From assembly GCA_036986135.1 (NCBI GenBank), contig BTQZ01000002.1, forward strand, positions 133,965 to 197,964: a stretch of DNA of 64,000 nucleotides, given 5' to 3'. The notes under the pieces are model-generated. The model had not been told where the DNA came from. It saw only the letters and a program-made list of their open reading frames with translations, and searched no databases. Position 1 is the first letter of the stretch; every line of letters begins with the position of its first letter. Source of the stretch: JADFRG01 sp036986135. GTDB lineage: Bacteria > Chloroflexota > Anaerolineae > Anaerolineales > E44-bin32. Both the position numbers and the translations under genes were made by a program. Below, piece after piece: positions 8,998-18,169 of the stretch.

Positions 8998-10764
8998 TCA
9001 TGTGGCCCCATAGATAAAGACTCCGTAGACGGCCATAGTGAGCAGGCCGTCTACGATGGCGTATATCGCTACAAACCTATAGGGAGATCCTTCGCTCTTA
9101 CGGGCGAGATATGCCCAGGCGGCCAGGATGCTCAGCCCGGCGATGAGGGCAGGAACTCCTATGCGAAGTGGTTTGTGCAGCCAGATCGGGATGACGGGGA
9201 TCCAAGCTGAGAAGGGCACATAGGTTTGGATCGCAGGGAGAATAGCGAGCTTGACGGCCCAAAGCAGCAGAAGAGCTAGAGCCAGGCTTAAGATTCCCCC
9301 AAGACCGGCAAGCTCATCTTGGGACTTTCGCAGGCTCTGGGTCAGCGCCAATACGATGAAAGAGGGCAGGCCCCAAGCGATCGCGACAGGGAGCAACAGC
9401 GCACCGGTAGTCAAGCCGAAGGCGGTCTCCACCATGAGTAGTCCCACATCCTGTTCGTCGAGGCCGCTCAGTGCGGCCCGCAGAGCTGGGGAGGTACCCG
9501 ATAAATACACCCCCCAGCCGGGCACGTCTCCTTTCTCCAGCCACGTCAGATAGAGCCCACCAGCCGGATCGGAGACCATCGACGGGGAGATCGAGTTGGT
9601 TGGGGTGAAATTGAGCTGCTGATACGTTTTGACCGTCCCATCTCGGAAGTAAGCTGCACTGATCTGCGGTTTGGTTTTCCTCATCGGGTAGCCCAATCTT
9701 GCGCCAAGAGCGACAGCCAGCTCGTCGGAGTATCCTCCGTTGGGAGCGATCTCGGTAATGTGGGTCCCGTCCAGCTCCTCGCTCGACTCTAGAGCTACGC
9801 GGGGCCCTGCCTCTAGAGCTCCGTCGGGATCTTCATATGTAAGGGTGAAAGCATACGGCACCCGGAAGGTCTGTACCTGCGCCACAGACGACGGGTCACC
9901 CTTGGGGAAGTAGACATACTCCGCCTCCACCCGGCCGGCCTCCAGCCCACTGAAAAGGGTCCGGGACCAGAAGACATAGGCATCCTCCACGTCCAAACCG
10001 AGGGTTGGCCCGGTGAATGTCGTAGTCCCTGTGAGGCGCGGCGCAATCACGGTGCTGTTCATCCCGGGTTGGAAACGGCCCTCCGGATACGCTCCGTATT
10101 GGATCGGCACTGGGCCCGGTCCTGGTGATTGCCGGCTCCAGATGGCATGCAGCGTCCCCTCAGCGTCGTATTGAATATCTGGCCGAACCCCATCGGGGTC
10201 CACGAGGATCGCGCCTTCCGCGTACCTGTCAGGATCGAACATGTACAGACCTGGCTCCTCGAGCGGGCCTGCAAACCAGACGGATGTCGACCCGCTGCGA
10301 TCGACTGCGGCATCGAATGACATTATTGGAACGTCGTGGGCAAATAAGTCGGGGCCCATCAGATTGCCGGCCCCATTGACAATGGCGCCATAAATCTCTC
10401 CATCGGCGAGCCAGAAGAGGCGCAACTTCTCACCGTCCCAGAGCAGCTTTGGTAGGCGGGGGCCGTTCAGCGCCACGGTCTCGTACGTCTGGTCCCAGAT
10501 TATGCTGGCCTGCTGATCGAGTGCGATCAGACGCGGGTATGTAGAGGCGCCGATGGAGTTGAATGAAAAGAGGTAGATGTTCCCTTCATCGTCCAACGCG
10601 ATCGGAACGGGATCTGGCACGCGGGTTTCGGCGATCAACTGCGCCCTGCTCCAACCCGGCGCTTTTAGCCAGAGCCGTTCAGGCCGCCCGGCACACGCGG
10701 AAAGCGCAATTGCCACGAGCGGCATCCAACTGACAGCGCGCAGAGCGCGCCTCGGAGTTTTCAT
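8998..10764 (-). CDS. Lipoprotein with predicted propeller domain and C-terminal membrane domain
   Basis: I do not recognise a named family. The N-terminus is a lipoprotein signal (ALSACAG, Cys at about 24). Residues 50-420 look like a beta-rich propeller with repeats such as DDEGNIYLF, YDAEGTLHAIWS and DPAGGLYLTWLEKGD, as in sialidase or WD40-like proteins. From about 440 to the end there are four or five transmembrane helices. A lipoprotein with a large outside domain followed by a polytopic C-terminus is unusual. AGGA lies just before the ATG at 10764. Transcribed towards the TolB-like gene, with an 88-bp convergent gap. Confidence 0.7.
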   Translation of the reverse strand: MKTPRRALRAVSWMPLVAIALSACAGRPERLWLKAPGWSRAQLIAETRVPDPVPIALDDEGNIYLFSFNSIGASTYPRLIALDQQASIIWDQTYETVALNGPRLPKLLWDGEKLRLFWLADGEIYGAIVNGAGNLMGPDLFAHDVPIMSFDAAVDRSGSTSVWFAGPLEEPGLYMFDPDRYAEGAILVDPDGVRPDIQYDAEGTLHAIWSRQSPGPGPVPIQYGAYPEGRFQPGMNSTVIAPRLTGTTTFTGPTLGLDVEDAYVFWSRTLFSGLEAGRVEAEYVYFPKGDPSSVAQVQTFRVPYAFTLTYEDPDGALEAGPRVALESSEELDGTHITEIAPNGGYSDELAVALGARLGYPMRKTKPQISAAYFRDGTVKTYQQLNFTPTNSISPSMVSDPAGGLYLTWLEKGDVPGWGVYLSGTSPALRAALSGLDEQDVGLLMVETAFGLTTGALLLPVAIAWGLPSFIVLALTQSLRKSQDELAGLGGILSLALALLLLWAVKLAILPAIQTYVPFSAWIPVIPIWLHKPLRIGVPALIAGLSILAAWAYLARKSEGSPYRFVAIYAIVDGLLTMAVYGVFIYGAT

Positions 10765-11367
10765 CGTTTCCTAAGCCTAACAGGTGCTGCTGTCGAAATG
10801 AATCGCTGTGGGGATCATACGCGAACCAGCCAAATTCGAGAAGGTGGTGGCGATGAGTGGTTCGAGCCCCTGCAAGGGGGGAGAGCTCGGCCAGTCGCAA
10901 CAGCTCTCGCCGAGGGAGGGAACTCATTGGGAAGAAAACTCAGACCGGACTGGATTTCCGCTTCAGTCGCCAGACAGCTGCGCGAGAGATGTCGCTCGGC
11001 CGATGAGGTCAAGTACGGGCATCTGGTCTCAGGAATGAACCTTCGCTTGGTAGCGACGCTACATGACCAAGGGGAGGAATGGGCACCAATCGGGCAGTCA
11101 TGATTCGATAATTTGCTAATCACCGAGGGGTTAAGTCGTTGGGGTATAATCCGGCAACTTGGAGGAGAGGAGAGCCACAGGCGGGCCGCGGTGCTCGTCG
11201 AATACGCCATCCCCAACCTGTACAAACAAGCGAGATTGTGGCTCAACTCCAGCTGGTGGCGCGCCTGGTTTGGCGCGCAGGAAGGAGGTCGCCCTTCTAA
11301 ACGATTGATTAATGGACTGAGCAAATCCTAACGAAATCCGAAACATATGATTTGGAGGAGAATGAGT
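10765..11367. other. Long divergent intergenic region, no gene recognised
   Basis: About 600 bp separate the minus-strand propeller gene from the second binding-protein gene. No ORF here looks like protein. I see a TATAAT at 11145-11150 without a clear -35, a stem GAGAGCT/AGCTCTC at 10881-10887 and 10902-10908, and a stem GCGCGCC/GGCGCGC at 11259-11278 with a 6-nt loop. On the minus strand a TATGAT-like -10 lies at 10814-10819. If transcription starts near 11157, the leader of the second transporter operon would be about 210 nt, long enough for an RNA control element. No known riboswitch class was recognised. Confidence 0.5.
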
Positions 11368-13494
11368 ATGTGGCGTAACAAGAAAATGTTACTTGCCTTG
11401 GGTTTGCTGACCGCCTTTGCGCTCGTCGCAGCCGCGTGCGCGTCCACCGGTGAAGTGGATGCCGACGCGCAGGCGAAGATCGATGCGCTCCAGGCCGAGT
11501 TGGCGGCTGCCAAAGAGGCAGGCTCGGAACAGGTGGCTGAGCTCGAAGCTGAGCTGGCAGCGGCCCAGGCGGGTGTGGAAGAAGTGGCAGAGACGGCACC
11601 AGGAGAAGAGTCTTTCGATGTCTATCGCATCGGCATCTTCGAAGACCCGCTGACCACAAACTACTGGAGCTATCTCGGCCCCGACAACTCTGTCTGGACT
11701 GCTTATGCATTGGATGGCCTCGCTGGCTCCATGTACACCCTCGGGGACCAGCGCTTCGACTTCGTGCCATCACTGGCTACCGATCTACCGCCTGAGCCGG
11801 TACAAGAAGGCGATTCCTGGACGATCACGGTTGAAATGGTCGACGACGCGGTATGGAGCGATGGTACTCCCATCACTGCCAATGACGTCGCGTTCACTGT
11901 CAATACCGTACTCGACCTCGAGTTGGGCGGGAACTGGACGGCCATCTACCCTCGAAACGTCTCGGCGGTGGAGGCTATCGATGACACAACCGTCAAATAC
12001 ACGTTCCCCGAGAAGCCGGGTCTGGCAATGTGGCAATACGGTGCCGCGGTAGGCCCGATCCTCCCCGAGAGCTTTTGGGGACCCGTGGTAGCCGAGGCCA
12101 GCGCCTTCATCGAGGGCATCGAAGCACCGGCAGGTATCGATTGCGCTGCGGAAGATCTGGCAGAAGCCGATCAGGCAGCCTGCGATACGTATGCCGAGGC
12201 GTTCCAGAACGCGCGCAAGACGCTTTATGGAGCCGACGCGTCGGGATCGCCATCTGCTGGCGGATACACCACCGACAAGCTCGAACCGGGCGCATTCGTG
12301 GAACGGAACGAGAATCTGAATTCTTACTTCGCTGGAGCGCGAGTCGTCCAGTATGACGACGGCACTTGGGTTATGGAGCTCCCGAACGGCAATGTACATC
12401 AGCTTTACGGTGATGCGACGGGTGAAGTGACACTGGACTACATCCAGGGCCCCTATAGCCCAAATATAGTGTTATCGATCTATGGCTCCCAGGACGCGGC
12501 ATTTCTGGCGCTGGGCGATGGCGAGGTCGACTACGTGCTGAACCCGCTGAGCCTGGCCCGTGGACTGCGCGAGCAGGCGGAGCGCGGCGAGGGGGTGGTG
12601 TCATACACGAACCCTTCCAATGGCGTGTTCTACCTGTCATTCAACATGCGCAAGGAACCCTACGGCTTTCCTGAGTTCCGCGAGGCCGTCGACATGATCA
12701 TCGACAAAGAATTTGTCGCGGATAAGGTGCTGCAAGGAACCGTCATCCCCGCCTACTCGACCGTACCGAACGGTAACGTGTTCTGGTGGAATGATGGCGT
12801 CGAAACGCCCTTTGTCGGTCTGTCACGCGAAGACCGTGTGAACGGCGCCGTCAAGCTGCTCAAGGACGCTGGCTGGACCTGGTCCAGTGAGCCGTTCTGG
12901 GATGCAGACCGGGATGATGTAACCAACGGCGAGGGTCTCAGGATGCCCAATGGGCAGCTCATGCCTGAAACCACCATCCTCGGACCCGGACCGGCCTACG
13001 ATCCGCAGCGAGCCAGCTTCAACCAGTGGATCTCGGAGTGGATGCGCGAACTGGGCATGCCGGTCGAGTCTGAACTGACGGGTTTCAATACAATCTTGGA
13101 CCCGGTGTTCGTCAGCGCCGACTACGACATGTACATCCTCGGTTGGGGCCTCACGATCTACCCCGACTACCTGTGTGACTTCTTCTACAGTGACCAGGGC
13201 TTTCTCGAGGGCGGCGAGCTGGTCGGCTACAACACGCCAGGCTTGAACGACGCCGAGTTTGATGCGGCGTGCGACGCCTTCCTGGCGGAGACCGACGTAG
13301 GACGGGCGCAGGAACAGGTCTACACTCTGCAAGACATCCTTGCAGATCGCAGGCCATACATTCCCCTGTTCTACCGACAGTCCATCGACCTGATCAATAC
13401 CCGAGTCGAAACACCTTACACGGACACTCTGGGAGGCATCGCGGACGCGAGCGGCTTCCAGACGGATTCCAGAATCCTGACCACCACACAATAG
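11368..13494 (+). CDS. Peptide ABC transporter substrate-binding lipoprotein (family 5), second system
   Basis: Binding protein of the second importer. The start is ATG 11368, 7 nt after GGAGGAG (11354-11360); ATGs at 11347 and 11362 are before or too close to that site. The signal peptide ends in VAAAC (Cys24). A charged coiled coil of about 45 residues (KIDALQAELAAAKEAG and on) follows before the SBP_bac_5 domain begins near residue 75. Length 708 aa, long for the family. Segments such as FRLG-type and YNTPGLNDAEFD match family 5 C-lobes. It heads the operon binding protein, permease, permease, ATPase, ATPase. It is a clear paralogue in layout of the binding protein at 3.8-5.7 kb but is diverged. 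Confidence 0.92.
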   Translation: MWRNKKMLLALGLLTAFALVAAACASTGEVDADAQAKIDALQAELAAAKEAGSEQVAELEAELAAAQAGVEEVAETAPGEESFDVYRIGIFEDPLTTNYWSYLGPDNSVWTAYALDGLAGSMYTLGDQRFDFVPSLATDLPPEPVQEGDSWTITVEMVDDAVWSDGTPITANDVAFTVNTVLDLELGGNWTAIYPRNVSAVEAIDDTTVKYTFPEKPGLAMWQYGAAVGPILPESFWGPVVAEASAFIEGIEAPAGIDCAAEDLAEADQAACDTYAEAFQNARKTLYGADASGSPSAGGYTTDKLEPGAFVERNENLNSYFAGARVVQYDDGTWVMELPNGNVHQLYGDATGEVTLDYIQGPYSPNIVLSIYGSQDAAFLALGDGEVDYVLNPLSLARGLREQAERGEGVVSYTNPSNGVFYLSFNMRKEPYGFPEFREAVDMIIDKEFVADKVLQGTVIPAYSTVPNGNVFWWNDGVETPFVGLSREDRVNGAVKLLKDAGWTWSSEPFWDADRDDVTNGEGLRMPNGQLMPETTILGPGPAYDPQRASFNQWISEWMRELGMPVESELTGFNTILDPVFVSADYDMYILGWGLTIYPDYLCDFFYSDQGFLEGGELVGYNTPGLNDAEFDAACDAFLAETDVGRAQEQVYTLQDILADRRPYIPLFYRQSIDLINTRVETPYTDTLGGIADASGFQTDSRILTTTQ

Positions 13495-13533
13495 CGGTAA
13501 GGATCGGGTAGAAGACTTAAGTTGATGTCAAGG

Positions 13534-13564
13534 CAAGGGGGGGGGCGAGAGCCCGCCCCCCTTG
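13534..13564 (+). terminator. GC-rich hairpin after the second binding-protein gene
   Basis: CAAGGGGGG (13534-13542) pairs with CCCCCCTTG (13556-13564). The stem continues as GGGC/GCCC past one bulged base, around the loop GAGA. There is no T-tract. It sits between binding protein and permeases, matching the position of the hairpin in the first operon, and probably blocks 3' decay or partly terminates transcription. Confidence 0.6.
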
Positions 13565-13662
13565 TCGCCCAACTGACTTCAAGCCTGATTACATAACGTT
13601 GAGTGTGAACATACTGTTGGACCCAAGATCCGGCTAAGATAGACTCCTCCTGGAGGCAGGAA

Positions 13663-14814
13663 ATGGCAGGATACCTCATCAAGCGAGTGGTGATGATGGC
13701 GATAACATTCTTCCTGTTCCAGGCATTAACCTACTTCATTATCGACGCCCAACCTGGCGATATCGCAGACCTGCTCGCCAATAATCCTGACATTCCGCCA
13801 AGTGAGCGGCAGGTGCTTCGAGAAGAACTGGGTCTCGACAAACCTCCCCTCCAGCGTTTTGCTACCTATGTCGGTAACTTCTACCAGGGGGATATGGGCG
13901 TCTCCTTCGTCCAGTATCCTCGCCCTGTAGCAGACATCATTGTGGAGCGGCTGCCACGGACGCTACTGCTATTTGTTACCGCCTCGGTTACGGCAGGCTG
14001 GGCGGGTTTCGTCACCGGAAAGATCCTGGCATGGAAAAGAGGGGGCTGGGTTGAGCATACATCGACCGTGGTAGGGGTGACGCTCTATACCGTGTTTACG
14101 CCCTGGTTCGGGCTCATGATGATCTGGCTGTTTGCGGTTCAGCTTGACCTGCTGCCCGCAGGCAAATTTCTTAGTCCGATCAAGTGGCTAGGTACGGACG
14201 TCTCCGCAAATGATGTCTTTATGGCATTGATCATCACTGCGACTATCGCATTGTTTTTTGTTTTAATTGGCGTTCTGGCATCAAATAGGGCACGGCCGCG
14301 CTTCCGCCTGCCCCTCAGGATCTTGACTCTCGTACTGTCATTGACCGGGTTTATTCTGTACTGGGGCACCAACGGCCTTGGGGTTTTCGCATGGGATATC
14401 GTCAGCCACACAATCCTGCCTGTGCTGACCATCACCCTAATCGCGTACGGGGGTTATATGTTGTTGACGCGTACCAGCATGCTTGAAACCCTCAAGGAAG
14501 ACTACATACTCACCGCGCGAGCGAAGGGTCTGTCAGCGAAAACGATCCGCGATAAGCATGCCGCACGTACCGCTCTTCTTCCCGTGTGGACGGGCCTGAT
14601 CTTCGCGATCGGATTTGCGGTTAGCGGCGGCGTAGTCACCGAAGTCGTATTCTCTTGGCCGGGAATGGGCCTGACACTGTTGAACTCGGCCCTGGTCGCC
14701 GACATTCCAGTGGCTCTTGGAGCGCTGACGGTATTTGGCATCATGGTCCTCGTAGCCCATCTCGTGGCGGATATAGGGTACGCGTTCCTGGATCCGCGGA
14801 TTCGATACCACTAG
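13663..14814 (+). CDS. Peptide ABC transporter permease (DppB/OppB type), second system
   Basis: Inner-membrane permease. It begins MAGYLIKRVVMMAITFF, has the EAA loop EDYILTARAKGLSAK, and ends YAFLDPRIRYH as in DppB. At 383 aa it is about 50 residues longer than usual because of an insertion with two extra hydrophobic stretches (about 185-250). CTGGAGG lies 8-12 nt before ATG 13663. The next permease follows after 14 bp. Confidence 0.92.
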   Translation: MAGYLIKRVVMMAITFFLFQALTYFIIDAQPGDIADLLANNPDIPPSERQVLREELGLDKPPLQRFATYVGNFYQGDMGVSFVQYPRPVADIIVERLPRTLLLFVTASVTAGWAGFVTGKILAWKRGGWVEHTSTVVGVTLYTVFTPWFGLMMIWLFAVQLDLLPAGKFLSPIKWLGTDVSANDVFMALIITATIALFFVLIGVLASNRARPRFRLPLRILTLVLSLTGFILYWGTNGLGVFAWDIVSHTILPVLTITLIAYGGYMLLTRTSMLETLKEDYILTARAKGLSAKTIRDKHAARTALLPVWTGLIFAIGFAVSGGVVTEVVFSWPGMGLTLLNSALVADIPVALGALTVFGIMVLVAHLVADIGYAFLDPRIRYH

Positions 14815-14828
14815 CCAGGCTGGCAGGT

Positions 14829-15803
14829 ATGGAAGAGACCTTAGAAGTCACCACAACTGAAACTCCTAGACGAGGGCCTTCGAAGGGGTCTCTCTGGCGC
14901 ATTAGACTACGCCTGTTTTTAGGTGGGATGAAGACCAATTGGTCGCTCTTCACCGAGAATCCTATTGGGCTGATCGGGCTGGGCATAATTGTGCTCTTTG
15001 GATTGATGTCGGTGGCGCAGCCAATTCTTATAGCTACGGTTTGGGATCCGAACGTCTACGACCCGGTGGTGGGTATTGATCTGGAGATTCCGTTCCATCC
15101 ATCTGCGCCCTCTGCCCGGCACTTGCTCGGCACAGACCCACGCGGCCGGGATGTCCTGAGTCAGCTTATGTACAGCTCTCGCTTCGAATTTGGACTTGGC
15201 GTTCTGGCGGCTTCAATCACCCTCGTTATCGCTACTACAGTTGGTGCGCTTGCAGCCTACTATGGGGGTTGGCTCGATTCTACTCTGATGCGTTTCGCTG
15301 ACCTGGTGATCATGTTGCCGTTTCTTCCGATTCTGATTGTTCTCAGTGCCATCATTGCCAATTTTGGCATGTTCGAGCTTGCCCTGTTCTTGGGGATTCT
15401 CTCTGGATTTGGTGGAACGACGATCGTGATCAAGTCGCAGGCGCTGTCAGTAAAGGTGAAACCTTATATTGAGGCGGCCAGAGTCGCTGGCGGAGGAAAC
15501 ATCCATATCATCACCCGCCACATGGTCCCGAATCTCATGCCTATTGCGCTTCTGTATATGATGTTCGTGGTGACGTCGGCAATATTCGCGGAGGCGGTCC
15601 TGTCATGGCTAGGTCTCACGGAGATCGAAATGAGTTGGGGCTTGATGATCAACACCACCCAGGTGCTTGGCTACATTCTCAGGTTCGACACCTGGTGGCT
15701 GCTCTTCCCTGCCAGCCTGTCCATCACTCTCCTCTCCGCAGCGTTTTACCTGGTCGGACGAGCGATGGACGAGGTGGTCAATCCGCGACTAAGGCGACGA
15801 TAG
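14829..15803 (+). CDS. Peptide ABC transporter permease (DppC/OppC type), second system
   Basis: Partner permease. The ATG at 14829 is chosen: a longer frame from 14655 would run far into the preceding gene. There is a cytosolic lead-in of about 45 residues, then helices, with HLLGTDPRGRDVLSQLMY in the extracytoplasmic loop and the EAA loop KPYIEAARVAGG. The end AMDEVVNPRLRRR is family-typical. 324 aa. The ribosome site is weak (CAGG), which suggests coupling to the upstream permease 14 bp away. Confidence 0.9.
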   Translation: MEETLEVTTTETPRRGPSKGSLWRIRLRLFLGGMKTNWSLFTENPIGLIGLGIIVLFGLMSVAQPILIATVWDPNVYDPVVGIDLEIPFHPSAPSARHLLGTDPRGRDVLSQLMYSSRFEFGLGVLAASITLVIATTVGALAAYYGGWLDSTLMRFADLVIMLPFLPILIVLSAIIANFGMFELALFLGILSGFGGTTIVIKSQALSVKVKPYIEAARVAGGGNIHIITRHMVPNLMPIALLYMMFVVTSAIFAEAVLSWLGLTEIEMSWGLMINTTQVLGYILRFDTWWLLFPASLSITLLSAAFYLVGRAMDEVVNPRLRRR

Positions 15804-15882
15804 GCGGCTGGGATTATGTTGGGCGACCCCTGATTGAAGGCCTCAAGGGGCGCCGTTTTTCTTGTAAACGAAAGTAGGGAAC

Positions 15883-16860
15883 TTGGCGACAGAAGACAGA
15901 GTCCTTGAGGTTAACGACCTCACGATGCACTACATGACCCGCAGGGGTCCGGTGTACGCCGTGGATCAAGTAAGTTTTACGCTCGATCGGGGCGGATCTC
16001 TAGGTTTGGTCGGAGAATCGGGCTGCGGAAAAACCTCCATTGCCATCTCGTTGCTCAAATTGCTCCCAGAAAACGCGGAGATTCTCGATGGAGAAATCTG
16101 GCTCGATGGAACAGATCTGGTGCCCCTATCGGAAAACGAAGTGCGCACCTATCGCTGGCGAAAGATCTCGATGGTGTTCCAAGCCGCCATGAACTCGCTC
16201 AACCCGGTGTACACGGTCGAGGAGCAGATTCTGGAAGCCATGCGTCAACACATGCCGCAGCTCTCTGAGAAGGAAATGTCCGCGCGCGTGGATCAACTCT
16301 ACGAGCTGGTTGGTCTGGATCCAGTGATCAAGACCGAGTACCCCCATCAATACAGCGGAGGAATGCGTCAACGGGCTGTGATCGCCATGGCACTGTCGTG
16401 CAATCCCGACGTGATCATCGCCGACGAGCCGACCACCGCCCTGGACGTGATCGTCCAAGATCAGATCCTGAAGAAAATCAAGGAAGTTCAAGAGCGGCTC
16501 GACATGGCGATGATTTACATCTCGCATGATATTGCCGTAATTGCAGAGGTGGCCGAGCGTGTGGGAGTGATGTACGCGGGCAGGATGGCCGAGCTTGCCT
16601 CCTCCCAGGAGATCTTCCTTCGACCGCTTCACCCCTACACCATGGGTTTGATGTCCTCCTTCCCGAGCATCATCGGGAAGAAGACCGACCTTGTCACCAT
16701 CCCCGGGGAGCCGCCGGATCTGCTGAATCCGCCCTCGGGATGCCGATTCCACCCACGGTGTCAATTTGCTACAGAGATCTGTCGAACCGACCAGCCGGAA
16801 TTCAAGGAACATGCTCCGGATCACTGGGCGGCCTGCTGGCACCCAGGAGGGCAGGCGTGA
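15883..16860 (+). CDS. Peptide ABC transporter ATP-binding protein (DppD/OppD type), second system
   Basis: Cytoplasmic ATPase of the second importer. Walker A is GESGCGKTS, the signature YSGGMRQR, and Walker B IIADEPTTALD. The C-terminal oligopeptide extension reads CRFHPRC...C. 325 aa, normal. The start is TTG 15883 behind GTAGGGA. It ends in a TGATG junction with the next ATPase, so the two are translationally coupled. Confidence 0.93.
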   Translation: MATEDRVLEVNDLTMHYMTRRGPVYAVDQVSFTLDRGGSLGLVGESGCGKTSIAISLLKLLPENAEILDGEIWLDGTDLVPLSENEVRTYRWRKISMVFQAAMNSLNPVYTVEEQILEAMRQHMPQLSEKEMSARVDQLYELVGLDPVIKTEYPHQYSGGMRQRAVIAMALSCNPDVIIADEPTTALDVIVQDQILKKIKEVQERLDMAMIYISHDIAVIAEVAERVGVMYAGRMAELASSQEIFLRPLHPYTMGLMSSFPSIIGKKTDLVTIPGEPPDLLNPPSGCRFHPRCQFATEICRTDQPEFKEHAPDHWAACWHPGGQA

Positions 16861-17909
16861 TGTCTGAGAACAATAACCTCGTCGAGATCAAAGACTTATC
16901 AATGCTCTTTCCGGTGGGCGGCGGTGTGTTCCGCCGGTCGAAAGACTTTATTCACGCGGTAAGTGAGATGAATCTCTTGATTCGGCGAGGCGAAAGCGTG
17001 GGCTTGGTCGGGGAATCGGGTTGCGGCAAGACCACAACTGGCAAGCTGCTCGTCCGATTGATCGAGCCAACGGAGGGCAATATTCTATTTCACACCGCTG
17101 GTGATGTTGTGGATTTAGCCACTCTAAAAGGAAAAGAGCTAAAGGCGTTCCGCCGTCGGGTGCAGATGATCTTTCAGGACCCGTATGAGTCCATGAACCC
17201 ACGACTGACGATTTACGACACCGTGGCGGAGCCGTTGGACGTCCAGGGCATTGGCTCGATCCCTGAACGAGAGGCGCGAGTGGCGGATTTGCTCGAAACG
17301 GTCGGGTTGACTCCCGCCTCAAGTTTCATGTTCCGCTACCCTCACGAGCTATCGGGCGGGCAACGCCAGAGAGTGGCGATTGCCCGCGCGTTGGTAGTTG
17401 AACCCGATTTCGTGGTAGCAGACGAGCCCACTTCCATGCTGGATGTCTCGGTGCGCACCGGGGTGATGCACCTCATGCAGGAGCTGGCGGATCGCCTGGA
17501 GGTAACGTACCTCTACATCACCCACGATTTGGCCGTCGCACGGTATATGTGCGATAGGATCGTCGTGATGTACCTGGGTAAGATAGTCGAGATCGGTGAG
17601 ACGGAGGAAATCCTCCAGAATCCCAAGCATCCTTACACGAGGGCGCTGATTTCTGCGGTACCCGTTCCAGATCCTACGTATCAGCGGCCCGAGGTCGTCA
17701 TCAAGGGTGGCATCAGCAAACCAATCAACCCTATCCCTCGCTGCCGATTCTATGAGCGCTGCACGATATCCGAACAGATTTGCCTTGACAGCCCACACCC
17801 TCCGCTTATAGACCGGAATGACGACAACCATTACCTGGGGTGCTACGTCGTCAATGAGCACGCGGGGGACTACTGGGCGAAGCATAGTTCGGTCGCGAGT
17901 TCGGCCTAA
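16860..17909 (+). CDS. Peptide ABC transporter ATP-binding protein (DppF/OppF type), second system
   Basis: Last gene of the second transporter operon. ATG 16860 shares its A with the stop of the previous gene, and AGGAGG-like sequence (16846-16852) precedes it. Walker A is GESGCGKTT, the signature LSGGQRQR, and Walker B VVADEPTSMLD, followed by the CRFYERC...C extension. 349 aa. No strong terminator was seen downstream; a weak GTGCC/GGCAC stem lies at about 17926-17942. Confidence 0.93.
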   Translation: MSENNNLVEIKDLSMLFPVGGGVFRRSKDFIHAVSEMNLLIRRGESVGLVGESGCGKTTTGKLLVRLIEPTEGNILFHTAGDVVDLATLKGKELKAFRRRVQMIFQDPYESMNPRLTIYDTVAEPLDVQGIGSIPEREARVADLLETVGLTPASSFMFRYPHELSGGQRQRVAIARALVVEPDFVVADEPTSMLDVSVRTGVMHLMQELADRLEVTYLYITHDLAVARYMCDRIVVMYLGKIVEIGETEEILQNPKHPYTRALISAVPVPDPTYQRPEVVIKGGISKPINPIPRCRFYERCTISEQICLDSPHPPLIDRNDDNHYLGCYVVNEHAGDYWAKHSSVASSA

Positions 17910-18135
17910 TTCGTTCGCGCCTGAGTGCCACACTTCCGGCACGCATGCGCTTACGCGGCCCATAGTCTCAATCGATAACTCGAAGTCGCAAATCGCTCAT
18001 CATTGATACCCAAGGGAATGGCCGGCGGGAGCAGCTGGCGTGTGCTTCGAAATCGCTAGGACTTCCCAGATAATTTAGGATCCAGGCGCCGGAATCTATT
18101 GATTCGCCATTGCGCGGGTGGGAAAAGCGGGGCAA

Positions 18136-18163
18136 TTGCCCAAAAAGGCCCCTATGCTAGAAT
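18136..18163 (+). promoter_or_regulatory. Promoter giving a leaderless response-regulator transcript
   Basis: TTGCCC (18136-18141), 16-bp spacer, TAGAAT (18158-18163). The ATG of the response-regulator gene starts 7 nt after the -10 box, at the expected transcription start, so the mRNA should have no 5' leader. There is no ribosome site between. Confidence 0.6.
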
Positions 18164-18169
18164 CCAGCC

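Noticed and set aside
10798..11103. 101-codon plus-strand frame in the same region
   Set aside because: Composition is not protein-like and no start signal is seen; treated as intergenic.
11145..11150. TATAAT as a firm promoter of the second transport operon
   Set aside because: No -35 at 16-18 bp and no TG extension; kept only as a note in the intergenic entry.
10815..11324. 169-codon minus-strand frame in the long intergenic region
   Set aside because: Low-complexity Ser/Pro/Arg/Cys composition, no ribosome site, no family resemblance.
14655..14828. Longer N-terminus for the second DppC-type permease
   Set aside because: The extra 58 codons overlap the upstream permease and read as low-complexity Gly/Ser/Arg.
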